From NCBI GenBank assembly GCA_003009795.1, contig PXPE01000001.1, forward strand, positions 570,739-634,738: a DNA stretch of 64,000 nt. The letters run 5' to 3'. Source of the DNA: Nanohaloarchaea archaeon SW_7_43_1. GTDB lineage: Archaea > Nanohalarchaeota > Nanosalinia > Nanosalinales > Nanosalinaceae. A program made the position numbers and the translations under genes. Positions 1-8,611 of this stretch are shown here, piece by piece (within the stretch, counting starts at the first letter, position 1; every line of letters begins with the position of its first letter). The notes under the pieces were generated by a model that was not told where the DNA came from, did not search any database, and saw nothing but the letters and a program-made list of their open reading frames with translations.

Positions 1-610
1 CGGTATTTGTTATTACTTTTACTCCTTTCTCCTCCAGTTTTCGATGTATGATCTCAGCGCCTCCAGCATTAATTCCTCTGTTCCACCAACACTCATCCTT
101 TATCAGGTAGTATGTCTCGGCATCGTTCTCTGCATAAGCCATCGCAAGATCAATTCCAAGTAAACCACCTCCAACTACTACCGCTTTTTCAGCCTCCTCA
201 GCTGATTCTTTAATTGTTTCTGCGTTCCCCATCGTCCACATGTAATGAAGATTGTTATAATCATCGTCCTGAGGAAGCTTTCTTGGTGATCCGCCTGTCG
301 CAATCAGTAACTTGTCGTATTCAAATTTGTCGCCTTCAGCCGTCTCAACCATTTTTTTCTGACGATCAATGTTATCGACTTTCTTGTCAAGGTTGAGGTC
401 GATATCTCTTTTTTCATACCAGTTCTCATCGTGAACCCGGGTGTACTGTTTCGGCAGTGTACCCTTCATGTATGTTTTCAACATTATACGATTGTACAAT
501 GGTTCGGACTCTTTGGTGACCAATTTTATATCTGCGTCTTGGTTTTCTTCTTTTATCGTTTCTGCTGCGGATGCTCCCGCTATTCCATCTCCAATAATTA
601 CGTGTTTCAT
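1..610 (-). CDS. FAD/NAD(P)-dependent oxidoreductase, N-terminal part
   Basis: The gene runs off the left edge; about 203 codons are visible. The protein begins MKHVIIGDGIAGASAAETI, a GxGxxG FAD-binding Rossmann motif. ATGG near residue 112 and a second dinucleotide fold VVVGGGLLGID near 150 follow. This two-dinucleotide layout is that of the pyridine nucleotide-disulfide oxidoreductase superfamily (NirB N-terminal, rubredoxin or ferredoxin reductase types). The electron acceptor cannot be told from this part. The start is the ATG at 610, which overlaps the stop of the upstream glycosyltransferase by 4 nt, so it is the downstream gene of a three-gene operon. Confidence 0.85.
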   Translation of the reverse strand, partial: MKHVIIGDGIAGASAAETIKEENQDADIKLVTKESEPLYNRIMLKTYMKGTLPKQYTRVHDENWYEKRDIDLNLDKKVDNIDRQKKMVETAEGDKFEYDKLLIATGGSPRKLPQDDDYNNLHYMWTMGNAETIKESAEEAEKAVVVGGGLLGIDLAMAYAENDAETYYLIKDECWWNRGINAGGAEIIHRKLEEKGVKVITNT

Positions 611-1656
611 TTCCCTATCTCCTCTTGATATATTTTCTCTAACTGATTGACTGTTTTATTCAATCCGTATTTCTGAACTGCTTCCCTAGTATTAAACTCT
701 GAATTCAATGCTTCTTTAACTTTCTGTTTCAGATCTTTCTCTGAATTGTCTTTGTATAACATGCCGTTCTCAGATTTTATCGTCCTGTTGAAAGGAAAGA
801 CTTCTGGTGCTATCACAGGTGTTCCACAGGCATTGGCTTCTAAAGGGGAAAGACCGAGAGTATCTCCTGTTGAAGCAGTTACATAGAGATCTATACTTGA
901 GTAAAAATCCGTAAGCTTATCTCTTGGTAGAAAATCAAATGTATAGACGTTTTCTGGTTTTATCCTATCTATCTTTTCACGAGTAGGGCCTTCCCCTACC
1001 AATAGAACTGTTCCATCAAACTGTTCAGCAAAATCTATTATCTCCTCTAAGTTTTTTTCCATGCTCATTCTTCCACTGTATCCTAAAACAGGTTCGTCCC
1101 AGTCCTCATCTTCTTTGAATTCCTGATCTGATGGCTGGAAAAACTCTAAATCTAGTCCCACAGGTAGTTGTCGAAACTGGCAGTTCCTTGAGGGCTCCCC
1201 TACGGATGCCGTTTTCACATCGTATTTTCTCAGATAATAGTTTTCCATCGGTACATAGATTCTCTTGAGGAACTCTGCCAAGGTATTGATGTGGATTGCT
1301 TGTTCGAAGTATTCCTCGACTGGAGTATGATGGGTATAAATTTTCGGTGTATCATGCAGGCAACCATACATTAAACCGGACATACTTGCAGGTCCAGGTC
1401 CGTGGCAATGAATTATATCTAGCTCATCGAACTCGAAGTTTAGCTGGAACAGTGGAGCTCTGTAACCGCTATAGAAAGGATTGGGTAGAGATCTTAATGG
1501 ATGTTCATTTTCATCCGGTAAGTAATCAGGTGATCCCGGATAAATTATATGTACATCGTGACCTTTTTCTTCAAGTCTATCTCTCCAGGCTTTCAGGGTA
1601 TAGGTTACTCCATCGATTTCCGGGAAGTAGCTGTCTGTGAAAAAACCAATTTTCAT
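607..1656 (-). CDS. Glycosyltransferase family 4
   Basis: A 349-residue GT-B glycosyltransferase. The N-terminal domain opens MKIGFFTDSYFPEIDGV, typical of GT4 enzymes that glycosylate lipids or polysaccharide. The C-terminal domain has the nucleotide-sugar loop LVGEGPTREKI and the signature LGLSPLEANACGTPVIAP (E-x7-E region). It is probably cytoplasmic or membrane-peripheral, adding a sugar to a glycolipid or surface glycan; donor and acceptor are not predictable. ATGA overlaps with genes on both sides (1653-1656 and 607-610) indicate translational coupling. Confidence 0.88.
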   Translation of the reverse strand: MKIGFFTDSYFPEIDGVTYTLKAWRDRLEEKGHDVHIIYPGSPDYLPDENEHPLRSLPNPFYSGYRAPLFQLNFEFDELDIIHCHGPGPASMSGLMYGCLHDTPKIYTHHTPVEEYFEQAIHINTLAEFLKRIYVPMENYYLRKYDVKTASVGEPSRNCQFRQLPVGLDLEFFQPSDQEFKEDEDWDEPVLGYSGRMSMEKNLEEIIDFAEQFDGTVLLVGEGPTREKIDRIKPENVYTFDFLPRDKLTDFYSSIDLYVTASTGDTLGLSPLEANACGTPVIAPEVFPFNRTIKSENGMLYKDNSEKDLKQKVKEALNSEFNTREAVQKYGLNKTVNQLEKIYQEEIGK

Positions 1657-2663
1657 TTGATCGTATCACCGTCTAGGTCAACATAGATCTCTAAAAGTTT
1701 ATTGCCTACATTTTGAAGCGTGTGTTTTTCTGCTGTTTCTCTGGCGTTCTCTCCAATTTTCCCTCTTAACTCTTCATTGTCTCTGAGTCTTTCAAGCTGT
1801 TTTGCGAATCCATCTACAGAGTCTGCTTTTAAACAGTTTACTTCATGTTCCAGAAGATCTTCATAAACTTCAATATCTCTCACTACTAAAGGTTTCTCCC
1901 GGTAAGCGGCCTCGAGAAGCGAAATTCCTTGATTTTCTTCTCTGGTAGGGAAAAAGAATACATCTGCAAGTGTGAAGGCATCTCTAACATCTTCGAGATA
2001 TCCTGGAAACTTCACATTTTCCGGTGAATTTTCAACTAGTTTTTTGGTTTTTCTTTTCGCCGCAATTTTTCCACCGGTCGATCCAAACCATAATAGATTT
2101 TCATCAACTTTTTCTCCCACCTTGATGAAGTCTTCCAGGCCTTTTCTCTCAAGTATCATCCCGAGATTAACTGCATGGAAACCATTTGTCTCAAACTCTT
2201 TCTCCAGTCTGGATTTTGACTGGTTCTTTCCTTCAAGTCTTTCAGTATCTATGCCGTTTGTCAAGACTTTGATTTTGGTTTCTATTCCTCTCTGCTCCAG
2301 TATTCTTTTTGTATAATCTGATGGTGCAATTAAAAGATCGGCTTTGCTGTAAACAAAGTCAGAAATCCTCCCTACGATAGGCGCTAGTTTGTTCGAAAAT
2401 TTGAAGCTGTCGCGGAAATCTTCTTCCGTTACGTGCGTGTGAAAAATTACTTTTTTACCCGATCTTTTCGCTCTGAACATCTGATAAATTGATATTGGAT
2501 CACTAAGATTCAGATGTAGGATATCGTAGCCCTTTCCAGCTTCAGTTACCAAATCTATCTGTTTTTCTTTCTCTAACACTTTTCTCTGCTGTCTTATAGA
2601 TCTCTTGATTCCTCCCTCAATCATTTCGTGAAAGGGTGAATAATGACAGATTGTTAATTCCAC
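1653..2663 (-). CDS. Glycosyltransferase family 4
   Basis: A 336-residue GT-B protein, first gene of the minus-strand operon. Visible features are the acceptor-domain start LTICHYSPFHEMIEGGIKRS, a central LTNGIDTERL before the donor domain, and the EX7E element FFPTREENQGISLLEAA near residue 245. It differs clearly from the following glycosyltransferase, so the two probably act in sequence on one glycan or glycolipid. The operon start faces tRNA-Asp across about 90 bp. Substrates are unknown. Confidence 0.87.
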   Translation of the reverse strand: MELTICHYSPFHEMIEGGIKRSIRQQRKVLEKEKQIDLVTEAGKGYDILHLNLSDPISIYQMFRAKRSGKKVIFHTHVTEEDFRDSFKFSNKLAPIVGRISDFVYSKADLLIAPSDYTKRILEQRGIETKIKVLTNGIDTERLEGKNQSKSRLEKEFETNGFHAVNLGMILERKGLEDFIKVGEKVDENLLWFGSTGGKIAAKRKTKKLVENSPENVKFPGYLEDVRDAFTLADVFFFPTREENQGISLLEAAYREKPLVVRDIEVYEDLLEHEVNCLKADSVDGFAKQLERLRDNEELRGKIGENARETAEKHTLQNVGNKLLEIYVDLDGDTIK

Positions 2664-2756
2664 AAAACAAGGTTTGACTTGTGCTTTCTAAAGTGTTGTC
2701 GAGACACTGTAGAGTGTTTTTAAAAGACTTAGAGGTAAATAGAATTTTACCAGCGT

Positions 2757-2830
2757 GCGGAGCTGGTGTAGTCTGGCCCATCATATCACCCTGTCACGGT
2801 GATGACCCGGGTTCGAATCCCGGGCTCCGC
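2757..2830 (+). tRNA. tRNA-Asp(GTC)
   Basis: Full cloverleaf: acceptor GCGGAGC/GCTCCGC, anticodon stem TCACC/GGTGA around loop CTGTCAC with GTC at 2793-2795, and T arm CCGGG-TTCGAAT-CCCGG. No CCA is encoded. A TATA-like TTTTTAAAA lies at 2717-2725. The 3' part from 2808 is duplicated at 23121-23144, so this tRNA is the integration target of the adjacent element and its 3' end is now element-supplied. Confidence 0.95.
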
Positions 2831-2831
2831 G
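2808..2831 (+). repeat. attL, left attachment site
   Basis: 24 bp covering the T arm, the 3' acceptor strand and one following base of tRNA-Asp. It matches 23121-23144 at 23 of 24 positions. The single difference is G versus A in the T loop (position 57, where any purine works), so integration leaves a functional tRNA. Confidence 0.88.
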
Positions 2832-2844
2832 TAAACGATCCGCT

Positions 2845-3171
2845 ATGAGCATGACAGCCGATCCGTTGAACCAGTTATTCGAGGGTTTTGGGCGTAGAGC
2901 CTTCGATCCTTCCGGCCAAAGATGGAAATCGATGGCTCGGTCTGATAGTAACAAGTCTGGAATCCTCGGGCTGAAAGTTCAATGGATTCTGGGAGATCAG
3001 CTATTCGAGGGATCGATAGGAGATCACCTGAAAGAAGCCTGGGGAGGCCTCCGTAGGGTGAACTCCGAACACCATCTACGGCCTCGATCCCTCGAGCTGA
3101 AAATCTCTCAGAAAACCATGAAACCGAGAATAAACATCTTTTTAAGTCAAAATGACAATTCTTTCCTATAG
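2845..3171 (+). CDS. Hypothetical protein at left end of element (doubtful)
   Basis: A 108-codon frame starting 14 nt after attL. No domain is recognised. The sequence is plausible but not distinctive, and a frame of 128 codons lies on the opposite strand over the same bases, so coding status is uncertain. It contains an orphan copy of the element's GGAGGCCTCC palindrome at 3041-3052. If the frame is not real, 2832-3151 holds no other gene that I can support. Confidence 0.3.
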   Translation: MSMTADPLNQLFEGFGRRAFDPSGQRWKSMARSDSNKSGILGLKVQWILGDQLFEGSIGDHLKEAWGGLRRVNSEHHLRPRSLELKISQKTMKPRINIFLSQNDNSFL

Positions 3172-3799
3172 CCTTCAAGCAGGCATCACCTCGGTTATTA
3201 CGTTGTTGATGTCCTGCTTGAAGCCCCAATCTTCCATATCGAAAGACATACTAAATTCTAAAGTCAAATCCATATATAAATCTGTTCACAGCAAAGGATT
3301 TCTTCTATCTCTGAAGAATTTAGCCGTAGGAGCTTTTCTTGTACTGCTTTTCGCCTACTTCGCATTTCCTTTACAGTTTGAGCTGAGAGTTCAAGATTTA
3401 AAATCTGACCTAGAAAATATTGAAATTGGATCCGAAGACTCTGATCTACCTTCTTTATGCGGAAAGAATAAGAAGCTCCTAATCAGCAATCTTAACGAAC
3501 ACGGAGAGATTAACTCGCCTCGAGATTATGGCTCTATTGCGTTGATAACTTATGATGGGGGAGGATTTGAGAATTGGGAAACTGAATTAAGTAGTCAGAG
3601 CTTCAGATGTTCTAAAGGATCCGAAGAAGGAGAAATAGAAAACCATCAATACTGTGATGGAAGGGGAAACCCGATGAAGTTGAAAAGAACGGTAACTGAT
3701 GAAGAAGGAGAAATTATAGAGACAGATAGTCTGAAAATAAAAGAAATAGAACTCAATGAAAACGATAGAGTGGAGGATCTGAAATGTTCGAAAAACTAA
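3152..3799 (+). CDS. Hypothetical single-pass membrane protein
   Basis: 215 residues. A basic stretch is followed by one strong hydrophobic segment near residues 55-75 (NLAVGAFLVLLFAYFAFPLQ), then a long acidic, hydrophilic domain with several cysteines (for example SLCGKNKK and RCSKGSEEG). The topology suggests a membrane anchor with the C-terminal domain outside. No family is recognised. It overlaps the next gene by 16 nt, forming a two-gene plus-strand unit. Its AT-rich codon use differs from the core of the element and resembles the host, suggesting a late-acquired cargo gene. An 11-bp inverted repeat (3173-3183/3213-3223) lies in the first codons, so the true start could be further in. 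Confidence 0.6.
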   Translation: MTILSYSLQAGITSVITLLMSCLKPQSSISKDILNSKVKSIYKSVHSKGFLLSLKNLAVGAFLVLLFAYFAFPLQFELRVQDLKSDLENIEIGSEDSDLPSLCGKNKKLLISNLNEHGEINSPRDYGSIALITYDGGGFENWETELSSQSFRCSKGSEEGEIENHQYCDGRGNPMKLKRTVTDEEGEIIETDSLKIKEIELNENDRVEDLKCSKN

Positions 3800-4068
3800 T
3801 ATCTATCAAAAGCTGGGAAGATATATTCAAGTATGGAGGCCACCTTTTCACAATCCTTTTCCTATCCACAGCTTTCACAGGAACTACAGCAGAATCAGCT
3901 GGAAACATACTGAGAAATATGGCTTTTTTCTATGTGTTCTTCCTGGGAGCCAGATCTATGAACGATGAAGACCTAAATGAGAAAGAAAGATTCGAATATC
4001 TAAAACAGAATACCTGGATTATCCCTATTACCGCTGTTTGTTTCCTGATCGGGTTCTTCCTGCTGTGA
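3784..4068 (+). CDS. Small membrane protein
   Basis: 94 residues with hydrophobic segments near residues 17-32, 40-56 and 76-94 and short charged loops, ending in a hydrophobic C-terminus. No family is recognised. It is coupled to the upstream membrane protein by overlap, and its last 69 nt overlap, on the opposite strand, the 3' end of the 1092-residue gene. The pair 3152-4068 could be an accessory module such as exclusion or immunity, but only position and topology support that. Confidence 0.6.
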   Translation: MFEKLISIKSWEDIFKYGGHLFTILFLSTAFTGTTAESAGNILRNMAFFYVFFLGARSMNDEDLNEKERFEYLKQNTWIIPITAVCFLIGFFLL

Positions 4069-7000
4069 AGGAATCCCTCTGGGTTCCAAGCCGGTCAGAG
4101 TTCCCTCGGTATCTTCTTCATCCGCTCTAATGCCGAGAGCTATACCTTCAATCGAAGGAGCAAACTCTCCCTCCGGCCTAGTAGCATCATCAGATCTGGA
4201 GCTCTCTCCGAATCCTCCTCCACCGATCAAAGGAGAACCTGGCCTTCCCGGAGGAGCAGCTGGAGGCCTTCTGACTCCTCTACCAGTAGGAGGTCTCAAA
4301 GGCTGCCTCTGCTGCAGCTGTTCTCTTTGAAGCTCTATCTGGCTAGTTTCAAGCTCTGTTCTCTGAGGCTGAAAAACCCCTACTTCCTGGAGCTCTCCTA
4401 CTCCCTGCCTCTGAGGCTGACCCAGATCTTGATCAAGGCCTGAAACCTGTTCTTCTCGAGGAACAGCTGTTTCTCTCCGATCTTCTCTCTGAGGCTGATC
4501 TTCGAAGATGCCTGGAGATTGATCCAGAGGATCTCGAGTTTCTTCCTCAAGCCCTGGGCCTCCAGTATCAATTTCCTCTGAGGCGAAGCCAGGATCGGCA
4601 TCCCGAACTGTCTCCTGACCTCCCTCAATTGTTTCCAAAGTTTCAGATCTGGATCCGAGAACAGGCTGTTCGCTGGTAGGAGCCCGTTCTACTTCCTGGC
4701 TCTGGGCTTCTCCCTGAAAAAGCCCTGAAGCCTGGGCCTGTTCCTGAGAACCTGTTTCCTGACCTCCGAAGATACTATCAGCTAGATCGGCCGTAGCTCC
4801 CTGGGCTCCTCCTCCAGATTGAGAAGTTCCGGCTGAAATCCCCACGGTATCTGAAACTCCTCTGGCTACTTGATCGGAGAAGTCGAACTGGCCATCTTGG
4901 AAGTCGGTTCGAGTCCTTGAACTGCCTTGAAGCTGGGCTCCGGAACCTCCTTGAGAGCCCCCAGTTCCTCGAACACCTGAACCTCTTTCAAAGCCACGGG
5001 TAGAAGGAGAATCTCTTATTATGTTGGTGGTTTCTGAGATAGCTCGAACATCTCCAGAATCCTCTGTAGATCTGGAAGCTGTTTCAACTACCCTGGCTTC
5101 TTCAGATCTGAACAGGCCATCAGAAATTTCCTGAACTTCCTTGGTTTGATCAGATTCTCTGATATTCCTGGAAGATCCAGTTCTGGTTTCAGTATTTCTG
5201 AAAAGCGGGCCCTCTGATTCAGATCTGAGAACATTCCTGGAGAGAGTTACTTCCTGGCCTGAAGGAGTTTCTCCAGTTCCTGTTCTGATGTTCACAGCCT
5301 CAAAATCCCTGGATTGAGTATCTCTTCCAGGAACATCTACTTCTAATCTTCCTCGGGCCTGGCTGGAAGATTCAAATCCAAAAGTTCTGAATTGGGCTCG
5401 AACAGTTCCTTCTCCAGATTCAGCTATACCTAACCTCTCTGAGATCCGGGGAGCCTCTACATTGAAACGGCCTTCGAACTGGCCAGATCCTTCAAAACCT
5501 CCTTCCTCAGTAGCTCGAAGCCTATTAGTTCCTTCTCCTCGAACCACTCTATCCCCAGAAGGAAGCCTGGAAACTTCAGGAGATAAAGCTCTGGAAGCTC
5601 CCCTGGCTCCAGCTGCGAAACCTCCGAACTCTGTTCCCAACTTCAGAAGGTTTTCAGTAGCCTCCTGGTTTTCTCCTTCCTGGAACTGCCTTCTGGATTC
5701 ATCTACCTCGGAGGCAGCGTAAACTCCTCCGGCTACAGCTGCCGTTCCTTCTATTCCTTTAGCTGCCGTAGCTGCTTTTCCTCCCTGAGCTGCTAGGGCT
5801 GCGGTTCCTCCCTTGAATAAGGCTCCAGCTGCCCGAGCTCCGAAGGCCAAACCAGCCGGAGAACTCAATGTATCTACAGCTTCTTCTCCAGGATCGAAAC
5901 CTGGATCTGTTCTCTGTTCTCTCCTGGATTCTACTATGTTTTCCTTGATTACCTGGGCTCCTGATTTATCTACCCAGGGAGCTGCCGTAGAGAGTTGTTC
6001 GAACCCTCTGTCAGAAGTGAAGGTATCGAAACTGGCAGCTGTCCGAGCTGGAAGCCCTGTTAAGGTAGCATCAGGCTCTCCTTCCTGACCTACGAAAGGA
6101 ACATCTACATTAACCTGGGCATTATCCAGATCCATTTCTCGGGCTACTTCCTCAACAGATTTCGTGGTTCTACCTCCAGATTCCTCCAGGTTCTTAAGCT
6201 CTTCCTGAGTTAATACTGGATCCGGAGCTCCCTGACCTTGAGAAGCTACTCCGGAGATACCTGGAGCGGCTATTCCTAGAGGGTTCTCAGCTATCTCCTT
6301 CCTGGTATCCACAGCCCCCTCCAGTTCATCGATGTTGGAAGAGGCTTCTCCCTGGAAACTCTGGATCTCCTGTTTCTGGCTCCTAATCTGATCCCTTTTC
6401 TGTTCAAGATCCTGGATCAATTCCTCCCTGGTAATAGTTTCTCCTCCCTTCTTCAGTTCAGCTCCTTCATCGAAAGATCTGGCTCTCTTCAACCTGTTTT
6501 GAACGAATTTCTCCTGAGTCTCTAGCTGTTCTTTATTTCTCTTGGCTTCAGCCAATTCGAACTGCTGCTTCTGAAGCTTCTTCTGAGCCTCCTGAACACT
6601 TTCAGGGGCATCAGCATTTATAGTATCTATTTGAACTCCATCTCTAGAAGAACCTCCCTCTGGAGTCAATCGGGAAGCTGCTGCCTCTGTAGTAGCTACC
6701 TTTTTAGGGCCTGTAGGCTCCCCAAACTTATTCAATTCCTGCCTGATCACTTTAGCATTATCAGGAACTTCTTCTCCCTGTTCTACAGTTACTACAGATT
6801 TATCAGCCGTGTTACGATCCTGTTCATTGAAAAACTCCTCCATCTCCTGTTTAGCATCTTCAGGCATACCCTGATCCTGATTCGGATCCGGAGGAGAAAC
6901 AGATTCTACAGTCCTGGAAACTGTTCCACCTGAAGACCCACCTCCAGAAGAAGAACTTCCGGAGCTGCCTCCTCCCGAAGAACTTGAAGAAGTAGAGCTC

Positions 7001-7278
7001 GAGGAACCCGAGCTGGAAGATCCAGAAGAACTACTTCCTGAAGAAGAGGAACCTGAAGAACTCGAAGAACTTGAAGAGCCTCCAGAACTGAAAGAGGATT
7101 CAGTAGTTTCCGTATCGGAATCATCAGAGCCTCCTCCTGATCCTCCCAGATCTACTCCAGTTTCCTCTTGAACCGTATCCTCAGCCTGATCTACGGCCTC
7201 TCCTACAGAATCAGCTACATCTTCGGCTTTATCCTGGGCTTCATCTACAGCATCCTTAACATCATCAAATAAACCCAT
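4000..7278 (-). CDS. Giant low-complexity element protein, possible virion or structural protein
   Basis: 1092 residues, the longest product of the element. Residues 1-45 form acidic amphipathic heptads (DDVKDAVDEAQDKAEDVADS). Residues 60-118 are an almost pure Ser/Gly tract. A Gln/Glu/Lys coiled coil lies near 220-310. An Ala/Gly-rich hydrophobic stretch lies near 480-525 (GALFKGGTAALAAQGGKAAT). The remainder is Gly/Ser/Arg/Gln/Glu-rich with repeated EXSR-type segments. There is no catalytic motif. Modular low complexity with coiled coil and a central hydrophobic stretch is compatible with a tape-measure, fibre or internal scaffold protein; this is inference. It has its own promoter and the palindromic leader at 7279-7293. 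Confidence 0.75.
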   Translation of the reverse strand: MGLFDDVKDAVDEAQDKAEDVADSVGEAVDQAEDTVQEETGVDLGGSGGGSDDSDTETTESSFSSGGSSSSSSSSGSSSSGSSSSGSSSSGSSSSTSSSSSGGGSSGSSSSGGGSSGGTVSRTVESVSPPDPNQDQGMPEDAKQEMEEFFNEQDRNTADKSVVTVEQGEEVPDNAKVIRQELNKFGEPTGPKKVATTEAAASRLTPEGGSSRDGVQIDTINADAPESVQEAQKKLQKQQFELAEAKRNKEQLETQEKFVQNRLKRARSFDEGAELKKGGETITREELIQDLEQKRDQIRSQKQEIQSFQGEASSNIDELEGAVDTRKEIAENPLGIAAPGISGVASQGQGAPDPVLTQEELKNLEESGGRTTKSVEEVAREMDLDNAQVNVDVPFVGQEGEPDATLTGLPARTAASFDTFTSDRGFEQLSTAAPWVDKSGAQVIKENIVESRREQRTDPGFDPGEEAVDTLSSPAGLAFGARAAGALFKGGTAALAAQGGKAATAAKGIEGTAAVAGGVYAASEVDESRRQFQEGENQEATENLLKLGTEFGGFAAGARGASRALSPEVSRLPSGDRVVRGEGTNRLRATEEGGFEGSGQFEGRFNVEAPRISERLGIAESGEGTVRAQFRTFGFESSSQARGRLEVDVPGRDTQSRDFEAVNIRTGTGETPSGQEVTLSRNVLRSESEGPLFRNTETRTGSSRNIRESDQTKEVQEISDGLFRSEEARVVETASRSTEDSGDVRAISETTNIIRDSPSTRGFERGSGVRGTGGSQGGSGAQLQGSSRTRTDFQDGQFDFSDQVARGVSDTVGISAGTSQSGGGAQGATADLADSIFGGQETGSQEQAQASGLFQGEAQSQEVERAPTSEQPVLGSRSETLETIEGGQETVRDADPGFASEEIDTGGPGLEEETRDPLDQSPGIFEDQPQREDRRETAVPREEQVSGLDQDLGQPQRQGVGELQEVGVFQPQRTELETSQIELQREQLQQRQPLRPPTGRGVRRPPAAPPGRPGSPLIGGGGFGESSRSDDATRPEGEFAPSIEGIALGIRADEEDTEGTLTGLEPRGIPSQQEEPDQETNSGNRDNPGILF

Positions 7279-7293
7279 AGGGGGAGACCTCCT
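7279..7293 (-). promoter_or_regulatory. Palindromic ribosome-site leader, copy 1
   Basis: Coding strand AGGAGGTCTCCCCCT directly before ATG 7278. A TATA-like TTTATTAA lies about 25 nt upstream of the AGGAGG, so the transcript probably begins at or just before it. Confidence 0.65.
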
Positions 7294-7336
7294 ATCAACT
7301 ATTTAGAGAATCCGTTAATAAATCAGTTTTGCTTGT

Positions 7337-7519
7337 TCAGTCGAAAAGTCCTTCCAGAAGATGTTCCTTCTCCTCCAAGAATTTATCCTTCTTCAAGGCT
7401 CTCTTAACCACTTCATCCTCAGAAACCTCTTCCCCTCTCCTGGCCTCCAGAATATTCACTCTCTTCCTGATCTCCTCCTTCGTTTCCTTATCCGTTAATA
7501 TAGGATGGTTTCTGGCCAT
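7337..7519 (-). CDS. Small charged protein, possible ribbon-helix-helix regulator
   Basis: 60 residues, highly charged. A central segment KEEIRKRVNILEARRGEEVSEDEVVKRAL resembles the helix-turn-helix half of ribbon-helix-helix regulators; it is followed by a Lys/Glu helix. Too short to assign firmly. ATG at 7519 is preceded by GGAGG. It lies 6 nt after the stop of the preceding membrane protein gene, so it is cotranscribed with it and ends just before the promoter of the 1092-residue gene. Confidence 0.6.
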   Translation of the reverse strand: MARNHPILTDKETKEEIRKRVNILEARRGEEVSEDEVVKRALKKDKFLEEKEHLLEGLFD

Positions 7520-7525
7520 CCTGTT

Positions 7526-7831
7526 CTACCTCCCCAGACCGGAGAAAATCTTCGATCCCATCTCCGTAAAGGTTTTAGCCACAATGTAAATGAACCACAG
7601 GAACAATGCCGGAATCATAATGTAGAGAGCTCCTGTCCCCAGATCCACTATACCGGAATAACCTGTTTCCCTGGCTACATTGATCACGGCCACGATAGAG
7701 AAAATCCCCATCAGCCAGCCGAAACCAAGAAACATAATCTTCTGACCTGGAGCTTCCTCCCCAAAAGCGTGGGCTATAGCTACCAGAAGAAATCCGAGAA
7801 ATACGAAAGGAAGAGTTATAGCCATCTCCAT
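7526..7831 (-). CDS. Three-helix small membrane protein
   Basis: 101 residues with three hydrophobic segments near 5-22, 33-52 and 68-88 and an amphipathic C-terminal tail. No known family is recognised. It has its own TATA (within the 3' end of the upstream gene) and leader motif, so it heads a small unit with the 60-residue charged protein. Its place in the run of membrane proteins suggests an envelope or virion membrane component. Confidence 0.65.
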   Translation of the reverse strand: MEMAITLPFVFLGFLLVAIAHAFGEEAPGQKIMFLGFGWLMGIFSIVAVINVARETGYSGIVDLGTGALYIMIPALFLWFIYIVAKTFTEMGSKIFSGLGR

Positions 7832-7834
7832 TGT

Positions 7835-7847
7835 GGGGAAGCCTCCT
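7835..7847 (-). promoter_or_regulatory. Palindromic ribosome-site leader, copy 2
   Basis: Coding strand AGGAGGCTTCCCC, 3 nt before ATG 7831 and overlapping the stop codon of the upstream gene. A TATA-like TTATTTAA lies about 25 nt upstream, inside that gene. Confidence 0.6.
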
Positions 7848-8208
7848 ATCTATCTATTAGACCCAAACCGATTAAATAAGCCAGGGCTACGGCTACAAAA
7901 CCGGTTGATCCAAGGATTTCGAAGGCTAGGAGAAACATTGAGGCTCCGAGAGTGAGGAATCCAGCTGCCAGGTATCCCTTCATCAGATCTCCAGATCTAG
8001 CTCCAGCTACGAAACTCGGAACAAAAATCATAACCAGGAAGAGATAGCCGAGAATCCCTCCAGTAATTTCATTCGGATACTGGAACATCAGGCCCACAAA
8101 ACCTTCTTGATCCGGAGTTCTGATACTTGCATTGGCAGCTCCCAAGGCCTGGGCTACCAAGAAGATCATCGAAGTTCCAAGAGCCGAGATTTTCTTCTTC
8201 AGTTTCAT
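7846..8208 (-). CDS. Small membrane protein with N-terminal signal
   Basis: 120 residues. A Lys-rich start MKLKKKISALGTSMIFLVAQALGAANA reads as a signal peptide or signal anchor and is followed by three hydrophobic segments near 48-68, 80-98 and 102-117. No family is recognised. The start lies 1 nt after the stop of the preceding gene, so it belongs to the operon running leftwards from 12110. Probable particle or envelope membrane protein. Confidence 0.65.
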   Translation of the reverse strand: MKLKKKISALGTSMIFLVAQALGAANASIRTPDQEGFVGLMFQYPNEITGGILGYLFLVMIFVPSFVAGARSGDLMKGYLAAGFLTLGASMFLLAFEILGSTGFVAVALAYLIGLGLIDR

Positions 8209-8209
8209 T

Positions 8210-8611
8210 TTATGAACTCCTCCTGGCCTCGAATACCAGAGTTATAAGGGCATACACGAAAGGAATACTGATCAGGCCTCCTACCCAAGCTGGAAGGGTT
8301 AATTCGGCCATAATCGTTCCTCCGATTGAAGGTATAGACAGGAACAGCTGAAACAAGGTTTTAATCACATCGAAAACTCCTCTGAGGTAGAAAAGCCCAG
8401 CCTCCAGCCCTGAATCTATGTTTTTAGTATTTTTTTCGAGGTTTCCTTCTGTAGAAGCTGTTCGAGAGTTCAGATCTTCGGATAGATCTTGCAGGTTTTC
8501 ATCCTGAACATCTACATCATGAGATCCCAGCATCGAGGCTGAGAAAAACAGGATCCCTGAGAGCATAGCTCCGAAGAACATCAGATTCGTGGCTATATCT
8601 CTCATATCCAT
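8210..8611 (-). CDS. Membrane protein with central coiled linker
   Basis: 133 residues. Hydrophobic segment at 9-27, a polar Asp/Glu/Asn-rich heptad linker at 30-65, then two hydrophobic segments at roughly 80-97 and 105-128. No family is recognised. It shares one nucleotide with the preceding spike-like gene (8611), so the two are translationally coupled. Probable partner of the large surface protein; inferred from gene order only. Confidence 0.65.
   Translation of the reverse strand: MDMRDIATNLMFFGAMLSGILFFSASMLGSHDVDVQDENLQDLSEDLNSRTASTEGNLEKNTKNIDSGLEAGLFYLRGVFDVIKTLFQLFLSIPSIGGTIMAELTLPAWVGGLISIPFVYALITLVFEARRSS

Noticed and set aside
2843-3229. 128-codon frame on the minus strand at the left end of the element
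   Set aside because: Overlaps two plus-strand frames, has Arg/Ser-rich shadow-like composition and no ribosome site.
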